NCBI GenBank assembly: GCA_963932465.1
Contig: OZ010795.1
Coordinates: 472,616,806 to 472,680,805, forward strand
Length of the DNA: 64,000 nucleotides
Direction of reading: 5' to 3'
From: Maratus speciosus
Lineage: Eukaryota; Arthropoda; Arachnida; Araneae; Salticidae
Within the stretch, counting starts at the first letter, position 1. Each line of letters opens with the position of its first letter. The notes below the pieces were generated by a model. It was not told the origin of the DNA. It was given only the letters and a program-made list of their open reading frames with translations, and ran no database searches. This document shows, piece by piece, positions 1 through 11,699 of this stretch. A program made the translations under genes and the position numbers.

Positions 1-830
1 GATCTCAGCCATGCCTACCCTCATATTTTAATAGCAGCTCGTACAATCCAGCTGAACTCTTCGGTACTCTCATTTCAACATAATCCCGAATAGTCACATG
101 AAAAAGAGTCAAAATTATATCAATGCGGTCCTCAAAAGTTACACCCAGTCCTAATTCGTTTTTAGCTCACAGACTATCAAAGTCTGAGAGCTAATATGCC
201 CACAGATTCTGTATGTAGGTACGTAACGCGATAACTCTTGATAGAAATATCCGATTTGCTTCAAATTTTTTTCTAGGTTCATTCTGATAAGGCGCTTCCC
301 TGATTAGTTTTGGGGGTTCATTGGTTAAGTATAAAGGGGGGAACGGGGGCAAATCCCCCACCTTAATTTTGATAAATTGGTTTTACAGGCAGAATTTTCG
401 GATTTGCGTCAAATTTTGTAAATAGGTTCATTCTGATAAGATGCTTCTCCGATTACTTTTGGGGGTTCATTGGTTAAGAATAAAGGGGGGAACGGGTCTA
501 ATCCCTCTCGTTAATTTAGATAAGTTGGTTTTTCAGACAGAATTTTCCGATTTTCATCAAATTTTGTAATTTGGTCCATTCTGATAAAGTACTTCTCCGA
601 TTACTTTTTGGGGTTCATTGGTTAAGTATAAGGGGGAACGGGGGCTACCCCCCTTAATTTAGATAAGTTGGTTTTCAGCCAGAATTTTCCGATTTCTATC
701 AAATTTTGTAAACAGGTTCATTCTGATAAAGTTGTTCCCTGATTACTTATGGGGGTTCATTGGTTAAGTATAAAAGGGGGGCTTGGGGGGCTAATCCCCC
801 TTTATTGACGGTACAATGAATCGATTCGGA
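1..830 (+). mobile_element. Hairpin/minisatellite element, family A, locus 1
   Basis: A perfect-looking hairpin at 164-192 (arms AGCTCACAGACT / AGTCTGAGAGCT) is preceded by TTTTT. A TATGTAGGTACGTAACGCGA stretch follows, then about four tandem units of roughly 150 bp from about 228 to 806. Each unit carries a 'GGTTCATTCTGATAA' block and a 'TTGGTTAAGTATAAAGG' block (starts near 320, 470, 617 and 768). The same hairpin and unit recur at 22566-22777 (reversed) and 50595-51140, so this is an interspersed element and not a local satellite. By architecture I infer a non-autonomous Helentron-like element. No far end was found here. Confidence 0.7.
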
Positions 831-839
831 TATTTAAAA

Positions 840-1189
840 ATACTGTAGAGCAATCTACACTCATCCGTTCAGAATTTAGGTCTGGGAAATAGCTGGGTCT
901 TGCAACAAGATAATGACCTGAAGCATACTGCTAAGATCGTAAAGGAATGGTTCCTTTATAAAGTACCCAAGCAACTGTGTTCGCCTCTTTAAACCCCACT
1001 GAGCACATTTGGGAGGAATTTGATCGTCGAATTCGACAACACACAATTACAAGTAAAGAAACCTTAAAGATCGCAATACCACGTGCTTGGTCGGACATTA
1101 CTCCCGATACGACAAAAAATCTTGTATTGTCAATGCCAAAAATAATGCAAGCAGTTATAGAGTCCAAAAGAGATCCTACAAACTATTAA
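840..1189 (+). pseudogene. Tc1-like transposase, C-terminal remnant
   Basis: The frame at about 897-990 reads LQQDND.KHT, the second-aspartate motif of Tc1 transposases. A frame change near 980 moves into a frame reading LNPTEHIWEEFDRRIR, the block holding the catalytic glutamate. The tail runs to a stop at 1189. The helix-turn-helix N-terminus and the first aspartate are not visible upstream, and the reading frame is broken at least once. This is therefore a dead fragment of about 110 codons. No matching terminal repeats were found. Confidence 0.85.
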
Positions 1190-1194
1190 TTTTT

Positions 1195-1992
1195 AATTTT
1201 GAACTCTTAATTATGCATAAATGCGGTATACATTATTCATATTTAGACTTTTGTGCCTATATAATATCGATTTTTGCAAAATTTCGCTAAATTTTAATGC
1301 TTTTTTAATTTTTATTAATGGACATCAGTTAATGTCTGAAATGTTTACTAAAATAAAGTCCCCCCCCCCCCAAAAAAAAAAAATTAGCATTGTGTTAGAT
1401 TGTGGTAATTTTATGAATGTATGTAGACTTTTGTAACTGACTCTATATAATACAGTTCCATAATGTCCTTTTTGACATATTTTAAGGAAATATTTTTGCG
1501 CCATTGCGCTCATATTAAAAATGCAGATAAACATGCAAATACAAGTATTTTGTTGAAAGAATTCCAAACATACTAAGTTTGCAGCTCTTAATGCTACAGA
1601 AATCCCATTTTTTAGTTTAATTTATTGTTTAAACTTGAAAGCAGTAGCATTCAATTTAAAAATAATACGTTTGTTTCATACGTGGAACACAACTTTTTAA
1701 GCCTTTTTTTCTCCTAAAAATCAGCTTTTTGAACCATCATCCTTTGGACTTACTATTAATTGTAAAATCTAATATTAAACAGAATTTTGAGACTTTAAAA
1801 TCATTTACCAATCAATTATTCTTTTCGTTTTAGGTATGGATCAAGAATGCAGTAGTAAAAATAATCAAACATGAAGAAACTGATAATGAAAAATACTATT
1901 ATAAGAATAATTTAAATACTGTTGTAAGGCTGATAATGAAAATGTACTTAAGATCTCTAAAGACGATATAAAACTTCAGATTACTCAATGTA
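1195..1992. other. AT-rich spacer, no gene recognised
   Basis: The stretch is AT-rich with a poly-C run followed by poly-A at about 1360-1383. Short open frames here show no domain or family resemblance. It may hold the eroded right end of the Tc1 remnant, but I see no inverted repeat. Confidence 0.5.
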
Positions 1993-3093
1993 CAGTTGTG
2001 GAAAAAAAAAGTATACACCCCCGACTAACTCTGCAACTTATTATAATAGAAGAAAGTTTGTGGTACCAAACGATTGGAAATAAAGTCTATTTTTAAATAA
2101 TGGATACAAAATTTGTTTAGGGGCCATCTACAAATCAATGCGAGACTAAACGTTGCTTTTTTTCAATCTTAACACACAATTTTGACAGTATATTTTAAAT
2201 TTTGAGTTTCAACTATGCCTAGAAGCGAAATTTGAAGTCATTTGTATGATAAGTTTCTGAATCATAAAAATTTTAAATTTAGAGCTTCTAATGTTTAGTT
2301 ACATTTTCATATTTTTATTAATATCTCCTGAAATTATAATCTTAATGTGATTATTTTTTGTGTGGTAATAATACTAAAAAACCCAAACATAAATACATTG
2401 AATTTTTAATTTAAAATTTTTATATTATGACTTATGAAATTAATATTAAAAAAATACGAATTGCAACCCAGGATTTTTTTGATAGATTTATATTTTTTAT
2501 GTTCTGCTTCATGCGAATTCACAATTTCAAAATTTTCTTCCAGGTAGTTTTCGAATTATGATTAAAAAAAGTCAGAATAATGGTTTAAGGGGCCGTCTAT
2601 GATGAGCAGGAAAACATAATTTGAAAATATACTTTACTCATTTTATTGAAACATTTGGGCTGGCAATAGCCGAAACATATTAAGTGAGTGAAATGATCAT
2701 ATTGGCAAGAAATATTACATTAATAGAAGTCACATAGTCATTCTGTAGCATTTCAATAATCGCGATTCAACTTCAATTTGGATACAGCCCCTAAAATAGG
2801 CTCATTTTAAAATAATTAATTTCCCCCAAAATTAATCGTACGAATGCCATGAAAATTTACATTTAGACTAATTGAAGGATGTAGAATTTATTCATGGTGT
2901 CAAACTAGGTATTGATATTGAAAAAATCAAACAAAATTTGGGCTCGTTTGATATGTAGATGGCTCCCTAAGCAAATTTTATGTACATGATTTAAAAGAAG
3001 ACTTTATTTCCAACTGTTTGGTACCAGTAACTTTCTTCTACAATAATTTGCTGTAGAATTAGTAGGGGGTGTTTACTTTTTTTCCCACGACTA
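1993..3093. mobile_element. TA-flanked inverted-repeat DNA element (Tc1/mariner type, non-coding)
   Basis: Imperfect inverted repeats of about 150 bp face each other. The left starts CAGTTGTGGAAAAAAAAAGT after TA at 1991-1992. The right, read from the other strand, starts TAGTCGTGGGAAAAAAAGTA before TA at 3094-3095. The arms continue through the shared blocks TAGAAGAAAGTT, GGTACCAAAC and CCATCTACA. No reading frame of note lies between them. The TA duplication and the TIR start fit a non-autonomous Tc1/mariner element. Confidence 0.8.
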
Positions 3094-3279
3094 TAATGAA
3101 GTTGAAAAAATTACTTCTTAATCATAAGGATATTTTTGTCCCGCACTAATATAATGTTGGTAAAATTAAAGTTGAGCCTCAACGAATTCTTTTGAATTCA
3201 GATTTGCCGGTTCCCAATACGCCTTATACAGCGCCGTGCAAAATGATAGGAACGATGCAAAAATAAAGAAATTAGGGTA

Positions 3280-3572
3280 CTACTTAGTTATCCCGTTGAC
3301 CAATTTCGCCAAATTATATAAATCGCCAAACCACTCGCTAAATTATACAAATTGACATAATTTTTATTTTAAATAACGAAAGAACAAATAAATTAGTATA
3401 ACATTAATAAAGATACAAATAAAACGTCGAAATAAAAATCACTTGATGACGTAAACCCGTGTAACTTGCTTAAAGTCAAGTGAATGTGTCATATACGATC
3501 AACCATTATTGGAATTTAATCTTATAGTTTGGCGATAGATTTTTGGTCGACGGGATAACTATAACTAAGTAG
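3280..3572. mobile_element. Small TA-flanked MITE, 'TTAGTTATCCCG' family, copy 1
   Basis: Inverted ends CTACTTAGTTATCCCGTTGA and the matching right end (GGTCGACGGGATAACT...AGTAG) are flanked by TA at 3278-3279 and 3573-3574. The right end has a short extra ATAACT. The interior contains 'GCCAAATTATATAAATCGCC' and 'AACGAAAGAACAAATAAATTA'. The same blocks occur in reverse order and strand at 45695-45970. Confidence 0.8.
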
Positions 3573-3681
3573 TATCGAAATTAGTTCGACTTTTCTATGC
3601 AAATGTACAAATCTTTGTGTTAAAATTAAATATACGTGGTTTTCCTATTAATATTAAAGCATTGTTTAGAAAAATTGTATA

Positions 3682-4954
3682 AGGTACTTGTACCCAATAT
3701 GGACAGTGCTCTCAATATGGACACCCCTAATATCTTTAAAAGTAACAATTTTGATTGAGAGATGGCGCTACATGTCCGTGAAGAAAAGCAGTTGAAAAGA
3801 TAATTAAGCCTGGAAAGTTTAAAAAAACGCGCCGTTCGCCATTTGGAAGGAAACTTGTTGTTTCGTAGTGTGCTGATCGTAATTACAGGTAAGTTTAAAT
3901 TCTTATTAGATATGGTAAAATTACTTTAAATTTTGAAATGTGGAGTGTTTTAGAAAGCTGATAAAACATATTTTCTATTGCTATTGCATATATTGCTTTA
4001 AAAGGTTTTCTTTGTTTATTTATTACAAGATTTAGTAAAACTATGCCCGATTCCCAATATGGACACCTTATGACCACATTGGAAATACAGCAAGTGAATC
4101 TTCAGATTCACAAATTTGTAAAATATCTGTTTATGTCATCTGAACAATCCTCCAAGAAACCTCATCCAATAAAAATATCCTCCAAAAAGCCCTTTCAGAA
4201 AAATCAAAAGAAGCCTCCCCTCAGTAGAGTCTCTGTTGGCAAAATCGCAGGTACCAGCGGTATGACTTCCTCAACAAAGGATATCTGGTAATCCTTCTTA
4301 TGCAGTATTGATGCTGTTGCAGACTTGCGGGCTATGCATCATCTGCGGCAGATATGTCCATGAGGACTGTGTGGGACTTACCGCCCACGATGAAGAAGTT
4401 TTTATTTGTCCATCCTGTGAGGACTGAGTAATAACAGATCTAAATTCTGCAGACAGATGCAATAAAGCTAAGCAAAACCAACTCTATTATTTCATAATAT
4501 TTTATAGTAACTGAGGTGCTTTGCATGGGTTTTCGAAGAGCCACAACCAAAAATGACTCCCCCCCCCCGTTCTAAAGTGCATGTTCTGGAGCTATTTACT
4601 GTGCTTCCCCCCTGCAATCGTTTAAGATATATTTCTTTTATCCCCTCTCCTCTAAAATCCCTTGGAAGAGTAGCTCTTCCATACACCCTGTGTAGTAGGT
4701 CAATAAGGAGCCACCTGTTCCTAATATAGACATGCATGCTCATAGTAGGGACAGGTGGTTCCTTATATGGACACTTGTAAAAAATTTTTGTTTTTATCAT
4801 TAAAATTAAACCAGAATAATTACGAGGTCACTAATTTTAATAATGATAGACAACAGTCCAGGGATAGTGGTAATATATTTTTGGAGTCCTATGACGTATA
4901 TGGGTCCAAAAAAATCAATTTTCCTTAGGGTGCCCATATTGGGTACAGGTACCT
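3682..4954 (+). mobile_element. Deleted pogo/Tigger-like element with 'CCCAATATGG' repeats
   Basis: Inverted ends of about 25 bp (AGGTACTTGTACCCAATATG left; AGGTACCTGTACCCAATATG read from the right) are flanked by TA at 3680-3681 and 4955-4956. Copies or near copies of 'ATATGGACA' recur inside both ends (near 3714, 4052 and 4760), as subterminal transposase sites would. At 1.27 kb the element is too short for a full transposase. Only the C-terminal tail is visible. Its TIR and Zn-finger tail fit pogo-superfamily elements; the DDE core is missing. Confidence 0.7.
4043..4427 (+). pseudogene. C-terminal tail of pogo-like transposase with PHD-like Zn finger
   Basis: A lysine/serine/proline-rich frame (4043-4291) is followed, after a frame change, by 4326-4427. 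The latter reads CGLCIICGRYVHEDCVG and ends FICPSCED before a stop. The Cys/His spacing resembles the PHD-like finger at the C-terminus of many Tigger/jerky-like arthropod transposases. No CENP-B-type helix-turn-helix or DDE core is present. A splice-donor-like CAG/GTAAGT at about 3888 suggests a former 5' exon. Family assignment rests on motif recall. Confidence 0.55.
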
Positions 4955-5163
4955 TATGTATTTTTAAATCTATTTTAAAATAAGTGATTTGCTAAATTTG
5001 CGCTGGAGCAAAATAATAAGAAATATGATATTAATAATAATAATTACATCACAAATCTTTCGAAATCGCGGCACGTGATTGGTGTATATTTTCGCATATC
5101 ATTTAAAAAAGTATTTAAAAAGATTCTGTGAACATTTGTTTAATTCCCTAAACTTTTTGACGA

Positions 5164-5440
5164 TGGTGAGAAGAAAAAGTCTTTTTGACTTCGAAAGTGG
5201 TCACAAATTCTAGGTTATAACAACATCGGGATGTAACTTCAAAGAATTACAGATAAAATCTATCCTTACTGATTAAGACTATCATTGCTAATTTATTTAT
5301 AGAATCTATCTAATGATATTGATAAATGTACAGGAAGGCTGATGATTCTTTCTAAACGATCCGAAAGTTTTATTGTTCTCACGGTCGCAAGCAAAAAATT
5401 ACAGTAAATGGAATTGGAAGCCAGATGATGACGCCGGCAT
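5164..5440 (+). pseudogene. Possible Tc1-type N-terminal remnant
   Basis: A frame beginning MVRRKSLFDFESG, interrupted by stops, and a later piece reading TGRLMILSKRSE resemble the first helix-turn-helix and GRPRKLS region of Tc1/Tc3 transposases. Similarity is weak and the frame is broken. It may instead be an unrelated short frame. Confidence 0.25.
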
Positions 5441-5489
5441 TAGTATGAACTAACGCTGGCGTGTCTTTAAAAGTATGAAACTTCTTCAA

Positions 5490-7810
5490 CCTCCAAGACA
5501 GGCCAAATGAGAATATCACTGCCAAATCTAGTCGTTGTTTCTGATAGAACGGGAGTATCGGATAGGTCAGCTGCTGTCATTGCATCCTATGCTCTTAGTG
5601 ATATTGGGATTGTATATAAAGGTACTCCCTCTAAAGTTATTGACAGGTGTAACAAAGTCTTTGTATGCCATCTACTTCGATAGAAGAAAGGACAAAACTA
5701 CCTTATGTCCTAAAAGTTTTCCTACTTCAAATTAAAGAACTCGTTGGCCGTGATTTTTATAGAAATATCAAATTTTGTCGTCTGGTTATCATTGCATCAA
5801 TTCTTGAGTTTTTATCGTAGGTTATTTTCGTGCTCAATTAGTGCGAGTTCTATGTTATTTTGTTCTTCATAGTGAAATGCGTTTATCACGCATTCAGAGA
5901 ATTGCGCTGATCGAAACTTCTTTTGAAAGTAAATCGTATGAAAAGTGCAAAGAAGTTTGGCGAAATAAATATCCAAATGATGCAATACCGAGTAAAGATA
6001 CGCTATATCGGCTCGTTCAACAATTTCGTAATACAGGTTCGGTGGAAGACAAGCACAGGAGTAGCAGGACTAAAGTTGTTACACCAGCCTTTCTGAATAC
6101 CATGCAAGTGATGAAACCATGAACATGCTTGAATAATTTTTTGCAATCGACTCATCTCAAAATATCTTTGGGCACCTCCATCTCCTGATCTGAGCATCCC
6201 GGCTTTTTTCTTTGAGGATATTTAAAGAAAAAAGTTTATGCAAATAATCCTCAAACAATAGATGATCTGAAAATTACCATTACTCAAAGGAGACAAGAAG
6301 TCACTCCCAGCATGATAGAACGCGTTTCTACAAACATGCGCAAACGAGTTCAGATTTGCCTCCTAGAAAGGGGTAGACATTTTGAACATTTATTATAAAT
6401 GTAGGTTCAGTATTTTTTCCTACGTGATGTTAAAGAGCTTTTTATCATTAGCATAAAAAAGCTCGTTTTAAGGTCTGTTGTTTTGGGAATTATAAATATA
6501 TACGTCGCCATTACGGAAACTCTTAGGACACTCTGTATAATACAGGAAAAGAAGGGAAGTTCTTTATATACGACTATTAGCTGTGGAAGAGCATATTGTT
6601 TTGTTGTCAGTACCGGGTTCTGTTTATATAGAAAATGTGACTCTGATTTAGGCTCTAGTGTGGATATTATACGAAGCATCATCAAATTCGTTACGCATAA
6701 AGCGATTACGCTTTCAAAACTGGTCGCCATTGGCAATGATGGAACGAGCGTCAACGCTGGGAAGAAAGAGGGCACACTTGAGCGGTTTGAAATCTTTGTT
6801 GGCAATAAATTGAACTGGTTTGTATGCTTATTGCTTACTAATTAAGTACCTCTTCACCGCCTTTTCCAGAAGATACACGGAAAGATATTTGGGGCACACC
6901 AGTTTTCCGGAACAATAGGAAAATATCTGGAAACGTCCGATACCTTTTCTGTGTTAAGTTTTGTTTCTATTCCAGTTGCTCTGCCTGAAATTGATAAAAA
7001 TGACCTCATTGCAGATCAAAAATATCTCTTCGATATTTCTAGGGCAGTATCCTCGGGGTAGTGCCTTCCAGATTTAGCAAACAGAAGTCCCGGAACGATG
7101 TCTCATTCAAGATCGCTCACTACAGCTAATAGAATTCTGCGCCTATATGTGTCGACAGCCGAGCCAACAGAACATTGTAAGCTCCTAGTAGAACATGTCA
7201 TGAAAGTTGACAGGATAGCATTTACGTGCCATCCTGGTTTGAAATAAAGAAAATCCCAGGAGCTACTCATGGAGCACTTTACCTGTACAGAAGGATAAAA
7301 AAAGCTCATTCCTTGCTACAAGGTTTTAAGTCAATCGTTCACGAAGTTATTCAGAGGAACTCTTATTTTACTCAATCTAAAAGCCTTCTGTTGGCAATGG
7401 TGTTAGATGAACGATCACATATTCGAGAACTGGACCTCAGAAGAATATTGAAGGCAAGAAAAACAGACTAGAAGGGAAAATACGTCAATTAGATCTTCCA
7501 AATTTAAATTTCGAAGCAGAGGAAAATTTTGAGATTATTCACTGGGACAATTCTTTGGAACCACCAGCTACCATGATCCATGAACCTCGGTGACGAAGAT
7601 ACAGCAAGTATGATCAGAAACGATTCACAATTTGAAATAGAGAAGCTCCCTTACCATTCTCAAGCCGTAGAGAGGCATGTTTGACTAGTAGCTCAAGCAT
7701 CATTGGTAACATGTGAAGCAGAAGCTAGGGATGGATACATTCGCAGTGGAATCAAGTCACGAAAGGAACTTCTGAAGTTTGGCACCAAAGTTGAATTTTT
7801 TGACCCGCAT
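5490..7810 (+). pseudogene. Broken gene of an unnamed arthropod repeat family, split by a mariner
   Basis: Pieces in several frames line up in order with a multicopy arthropod/cnidarian protein family that I recognise but cannot name. They are SDRTGVSDRSAAVIAS (5536 on), YFDRRKDKT (5668), EEHIVLLSVPGS (6590), VAIGNDGTSVNAGKKEG (6724), MSHSRSLTTANRILRLYV (7100), a block from 7226 to 7470 with DERSHIRELDLRRI, and the tail YHSQAVERHV / ARDGYIRSGI (7650-7790). At least five frameshifts and stops are present. A deleted mariner sits inside it (about 5820-6540). The DG.SVN and SHSR.LT blocks hint at a transposase-like (RNase H) fold, which is inference only. Confidence 0.6.
5841..6400 (+). pseudogene. 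Internally deleted mariner transposase (DUF4817-type N-terminus)
   Basis: The frame 5841-6119 carries the helix-turn-helix typical of DUF4817 mariner proteins (SYEKCKEVWRNKYPN, PSKDTLYRLVQQFRNTGSV). After a deletion, the frame from about 6150 to 6400 gives the family C-terminus: SPDLS, KVYANNPQTIDDL, then RV..NMRKRV and GRHFEHLL. The central aspartate region is absent and a stop follows the SPDLS block. The right flank ends CTTAGGACACTCTGTATA near 6540, a mariner-like terminus. It is inserted in the unnamed family gene. Confidence 0.75.
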
Positions 7811-7819
7811 GTGGAACCC

Positions 7820-8500
7820 AAAATTAAAGGCTAATTAAAGTAAAATGTTTTCCTGTTTCTTTTTAATAATTAGAACTGTTTTTAATTCAGAAAATAAAGC
7901 TATTGTAAACATTAAAATTAAATATAAGAAAAAGATTTTTTTAATTTTTGAGTCATTCCTTTCTTTGACCCTTGTGTGGAATCTTAAGGCGATGAGTGAT
8001 TGAGCTGGGATTTTTTTTGCAGTGTCTTTTTTGCCAAAGAGCACCCACCATTTGTTGAGTCAGGAAATATTAAAATTAAAAAAGAATTTTTTTGCCTTTT
8101 TCATTCTACCCTACTATCCAAATAAATTTCAATGAAAGTAAAATAATTTCCCCTCCAATCTATACTATCCATCTATTATAAGAGAAAGAATAGAGATTGT
8201 AAGAAGTAAAAATTCAATATGTAACGAAGTAGCATCATTTAACTTACAAAAATTACGGTTTAAATTACTCCTAAAAACTGTATCATGGTTTTGAATATGG
8301 AAATAAACATCCAAGTAAAAATAAAATAACATGCATAATCTGAGAGAGTGCGTGAAAAATTGAATAATGGCGCTTGAAATCAATACACTACAGATGGTGC
8401 AACTATAGAATATTCTTATTTGTTTTGATAATGATTTCGATGGAGCCGAAACGTCTGAACAATTTCTTAAAACCTTTTTCACTGTTTTTATAGTTTTTAT
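7820..8500. other. No feature recognised
   Basis: AT-rich sequence without recognisable coding, terminal repeats or tandem structure. It lies between the broken gene and the left end of the copia element. It could hide a decayed copia 3' LTR, but I could not match it to the LTR at 11482-11698. Confidence 0.5.
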
Positions 8501-8526
8501 TTAGCACCTTTTAGCAATTAATGGAG

Positions 8527-11383
8527 TAAATCTGCAATTCGTTCAGTAGAGGGCATATAATTAATTGAAACAGTTCCATCTCTTACTTTTTCTTGCATAA
8601 AGTGACACGTCACATTTATGTGCTTTACTGATGATTTTATCACTGATGATGATCATATGATTTACTGATACGGATAGCTGACTGATTATCCTCATAAAGA
8701 AGTACAACAAAATTTCCACAACACTTTACATTTAACTCAATCAATGGATAAGGAATCCAGCAGGCTTCACTTACATACAGGTTTACGGCAATGGACACTG
8801 CTTTTGTAGATCATAAAGCTACAGAAGTTTGTTCTTTAGAGCACCGTAATATTGTACAATTCTAAATCTGAAAGCAATATACTATTGTAGATTTTCTGTT
8901 GATAGTATGATAGTTGATAGAACCTTTGATAATGAGAAGCATTGTCATTTGGATTAGTTATTAATTCTTTGTTTAATATCTTAGTGGATTTTTTTTAGAA
9001 TTATACAGTGAATCCTTTAATACATTCACCATATCCAACAAAAGTTCCCTTTCTCTCTTAGCATCTAATTTTCAAAGTTTTACTTTTGGGATGTGAACCC
9101 ATACTTCAGATCCTAAAGTAAACTTCAAATTTCTATTGTCAAAAGTCTTGTTTTTCTACAATTCATCAAGGCTTTTTCCTTTAACCTTGCTAGTCCCTGT
9201 TCTGTGTTCTGTTAATTATGTAACCTGCTGTATTGGCAGTTTCAGAACAGAACTTCTTATCTACATTTTTTGCTACCAACAGAATTCTTGCAGCTTCCAT
9301 GATCGTCCTCATTCCTCATTCGGCTCACCCGTTTTGCTGTGGATTGTATACAACAGAAGTTTGATGTTTCTATGTAAAATCAAAAATTATTTCATTTTAT
9401 TGTTCAAAAATTCCTTGCCATTGCTTGACCATACTATTCGGATACTTTTATTCATCTAGTTTTCACACATTAATATGAACTCTGACAATTTATCATACAC
9501 TTGATACTTATTTTCTAAGAAATAGACTAACTTATAAAGACAGTAATCATCTTTTAATAAGAACATGTAACAAGACATTCTAATTGATTCGATATCCATC
9601 GAGTCGCATAAATCTGCATGAATTATGTATAAACTTCACTAGATTTCGATTTACTTTCTTGAAACAGACTACGTTGTTGCTTTCATTGAATGCATGCTCT
9701 ACAGAAGGGAATACCAGTAGAATTTTACCAGCTAATTTCATTTTCTGTTAGCAGCTTCTTAAATTCTTGACATAATAAAAATGTTGATGAGTTAGTTTTT
9801 CATGCTACCATATCAGACTTTTCTTTTTACTTTTCAAAATATCATCTTTAACCCATCATTTATTCTGATTTCCACACTCTCTCACATTTTATTCTGTAGT
9901 CATTCTGCACTTATCAAAGCTAAATATCATTTTAAAGTGTTTGCTTTCATGTTTAGCTACAGCAATAATTTTTTTCGATTCTTGATGAATAAATTTAGCA
10001 TTGTGAGAATTTGATGTCTTGTATAAATCATCATCTAATGCTTTACCTTGAGATAATAAGTTTGCTTTCAAGTCTGGAACATGTAATGCGTTCTGCAATT
10101 CAATTTTAATGATTTTTCACCATTAGATGTCTCAAAAGGAATAGTTACTATTCCGATAGCTGCAATAGAAGTACCATCAGTTAATTGTATTTGTTAAAGC
10201 TCTTGCAACTTCAAAACATTCGTATATCATTACGCATGCGTTCAGAAGTTCTATTATCCAAATAGAATTATACATCCAATTCAGAATATACAATTCCCGT
10301 AAGCACAAAACTTTTGCCATTTTCAATTTCACTTCAAATTTTTATTTTTGCGAAAATAATATTCTTTAAACACTTGCTTTTTCTTATTGCAAAAATTGTA
10401 GACAATTTTTCTGTTCTTAGCAATACTTTTCCCATACCTGCATTGATATTTTTCTTGTGGTGTACTTCCCCACATGAAAAACATTTTTTATTACTTTGAT
10501 TTCGATTTTTAGGTGTAAGAGCAATCGTTTCTTCTTTCCTAAAATAACAAACGCACATTTACGTTACTTAAAGTTATCTGTTTATTTGCTACGGATTTTC
10601 AGGCAGAAGTAAATGTTTATATTGTTTCAGTAGAGCCATAATAACTTCCATGATAACCATTTTTTCAGAAATATTTTTGTTATGTTGCTTAATTTTGGCA
10701 ACCATATTCTGAACTTTAAATAGGAAGTTCATCAGATTATCATCGAACTTACAGTTGAAATTTTTTATTGTAAGAAATGAACACTTACATTCGACTTTCT
10801 ACAATACATTGTGTGCAAATTATCCAACATTTCTTCCAACATTGTGACACGTGAAATTATGTGTGATATTAGTCCGGTTTCCAAACGTGAAATCAAAATT
10901 TTTTGTACGTTTGCTTCCTTCACTATAGACTCATCATATCCAGTGTCTGTTGCTTCCAGGAATATCTTTGTTATGTTTCTTAATTTCGGAAACCATATTC
11001 TGAAGTTTAAATAGGAAATTCATTAGATTATTATCGAACTTAAAGTTGAAATTTTTTTATTGTAACAAATGAGTACTTACATTTGACTTTCTCCATTAAA
11101 TTGTGTGCAAATTATTCCAAATTTCTTTTGCTGTGACACACGAAATTATATGTGATATTAGTCCGGATTACATACGTGAAATCAAAATTTCTTGTACCTT
11201 TGTTTCCTTTACTGTGAACTCAGTATATCCAGTGTCTGTTGCTTCCAGGTTCATTTTCACACCCGTTATTACATCATATAGCTTCTTAGCTATAAGAGCA
11301 ATTTTACCCTGGAATTTCCATACATTCCAGTTACTTTCATTCAGCTTCATATACTGCCCGTGCTGTGTTTCGGTTCCAGCCAT
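8527..11383 (-). pseudogene. Degenerate Ty1/copia gag-pol, reverse transcriptase mostly deleted
   Basis: Read on the minus strand. The gag start is MAGTETQHGQYMKLNESNWN at 11383. A decayed CCHC knuckle (CFSCGEVHH) lies near 10480. The protease region has LDNRTSERM in place of the usual D-S-G motif near 10240, followed by LHVPDLKANLLS near 10080. The integrase core has DLCDSMDIESI, SSNGKEFLNNK and VYNPQQNG (9600-9300). A connection piece reads GSEVWVHIPKVKL (about 9100). The RNase H end reads EACWIPYPLIEL, LYEDNQSAIRIS, HFMQEKVRDG and ADLLH (8760-8527). Only about 300 bp separate the connection and RNase H blocks, so most of RT is gone. Many stops and frameshifts are present. Confidence 0.85.
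10665..11255 (-). repeat. Tandem duplication of about 290 bp inside copia gag
   Basis: Two diverged copies lie head to tail (about 10669-10960 and 10961-11255). Shared landmarks include 'AACCATATTCTGAA', 'TTAGTCCGG', 'CGTGAAATCAAAATTT' and 'CCAGTGTCTGTTGCTTCCAG'. Both contain the same gag codons on the minus strand. The copies differ at many positions, so the duplication is old relative to the decay. Confidence 0.75.
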
Positions 11384-11470
11384 TTCAAAAACAAAATGAT
11401 CCTAAAACTTTCACTTTACACGAATTCTAATAATTTACTTCTTAAGATTTGAACTAACAGCTTCGGTTTT

Positions 11471-11698
11471 GGTTCATGACCTGTAACAAAGTGCGACTAA
11501 CGAGTAATAAACTCGATAAAAACCAGCAGGTTTTACTTAACATCGCAGTTTATTACCACAGACACAAAGATAACACAACCACATTACGTAACAAAAATCA
11601 GAGCTAAACATAAACCTTTCATCAGATTCAGCATGCGCACCCATCTGATACAATTACAATTGAAAAAGATTGCTCATATTTAGATTGTACGTCCTACA
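11471..11698 (-). mobile_element. Copia 5' LTR and primer-binding site
   Basis: On the minus strand a segment starting TGTAGGACG (11698) and ending TTTGTTACA (11482) is followed at 11481-11471 by GGTCATGAACC. That resembles the half-tRNA-Met primer site of copia-like elements, and gag starts about 90 bp downstream. This gives an LTR of about 217 bp. No second LTR was found near 8.1-8.5 kb, so the boundaries are inferred. Confidence 0.5.
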
Positions 11699-11699
11699 G

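Noticed and set aside
164..192. Canonical Helitron 3' end (hairpin plus CTRR)
   Set aside because: CTAA does follow the hairpin on the minus strand, but the next base is A and not T, and the plan with a distant inverse arm fits Helentron-like elements better.
8165..8482. 105-codon hydrophobic frame on the minus strand
   Set aside because: AT-rich hydrophobic composition typical of chance frames; no family resemblance.
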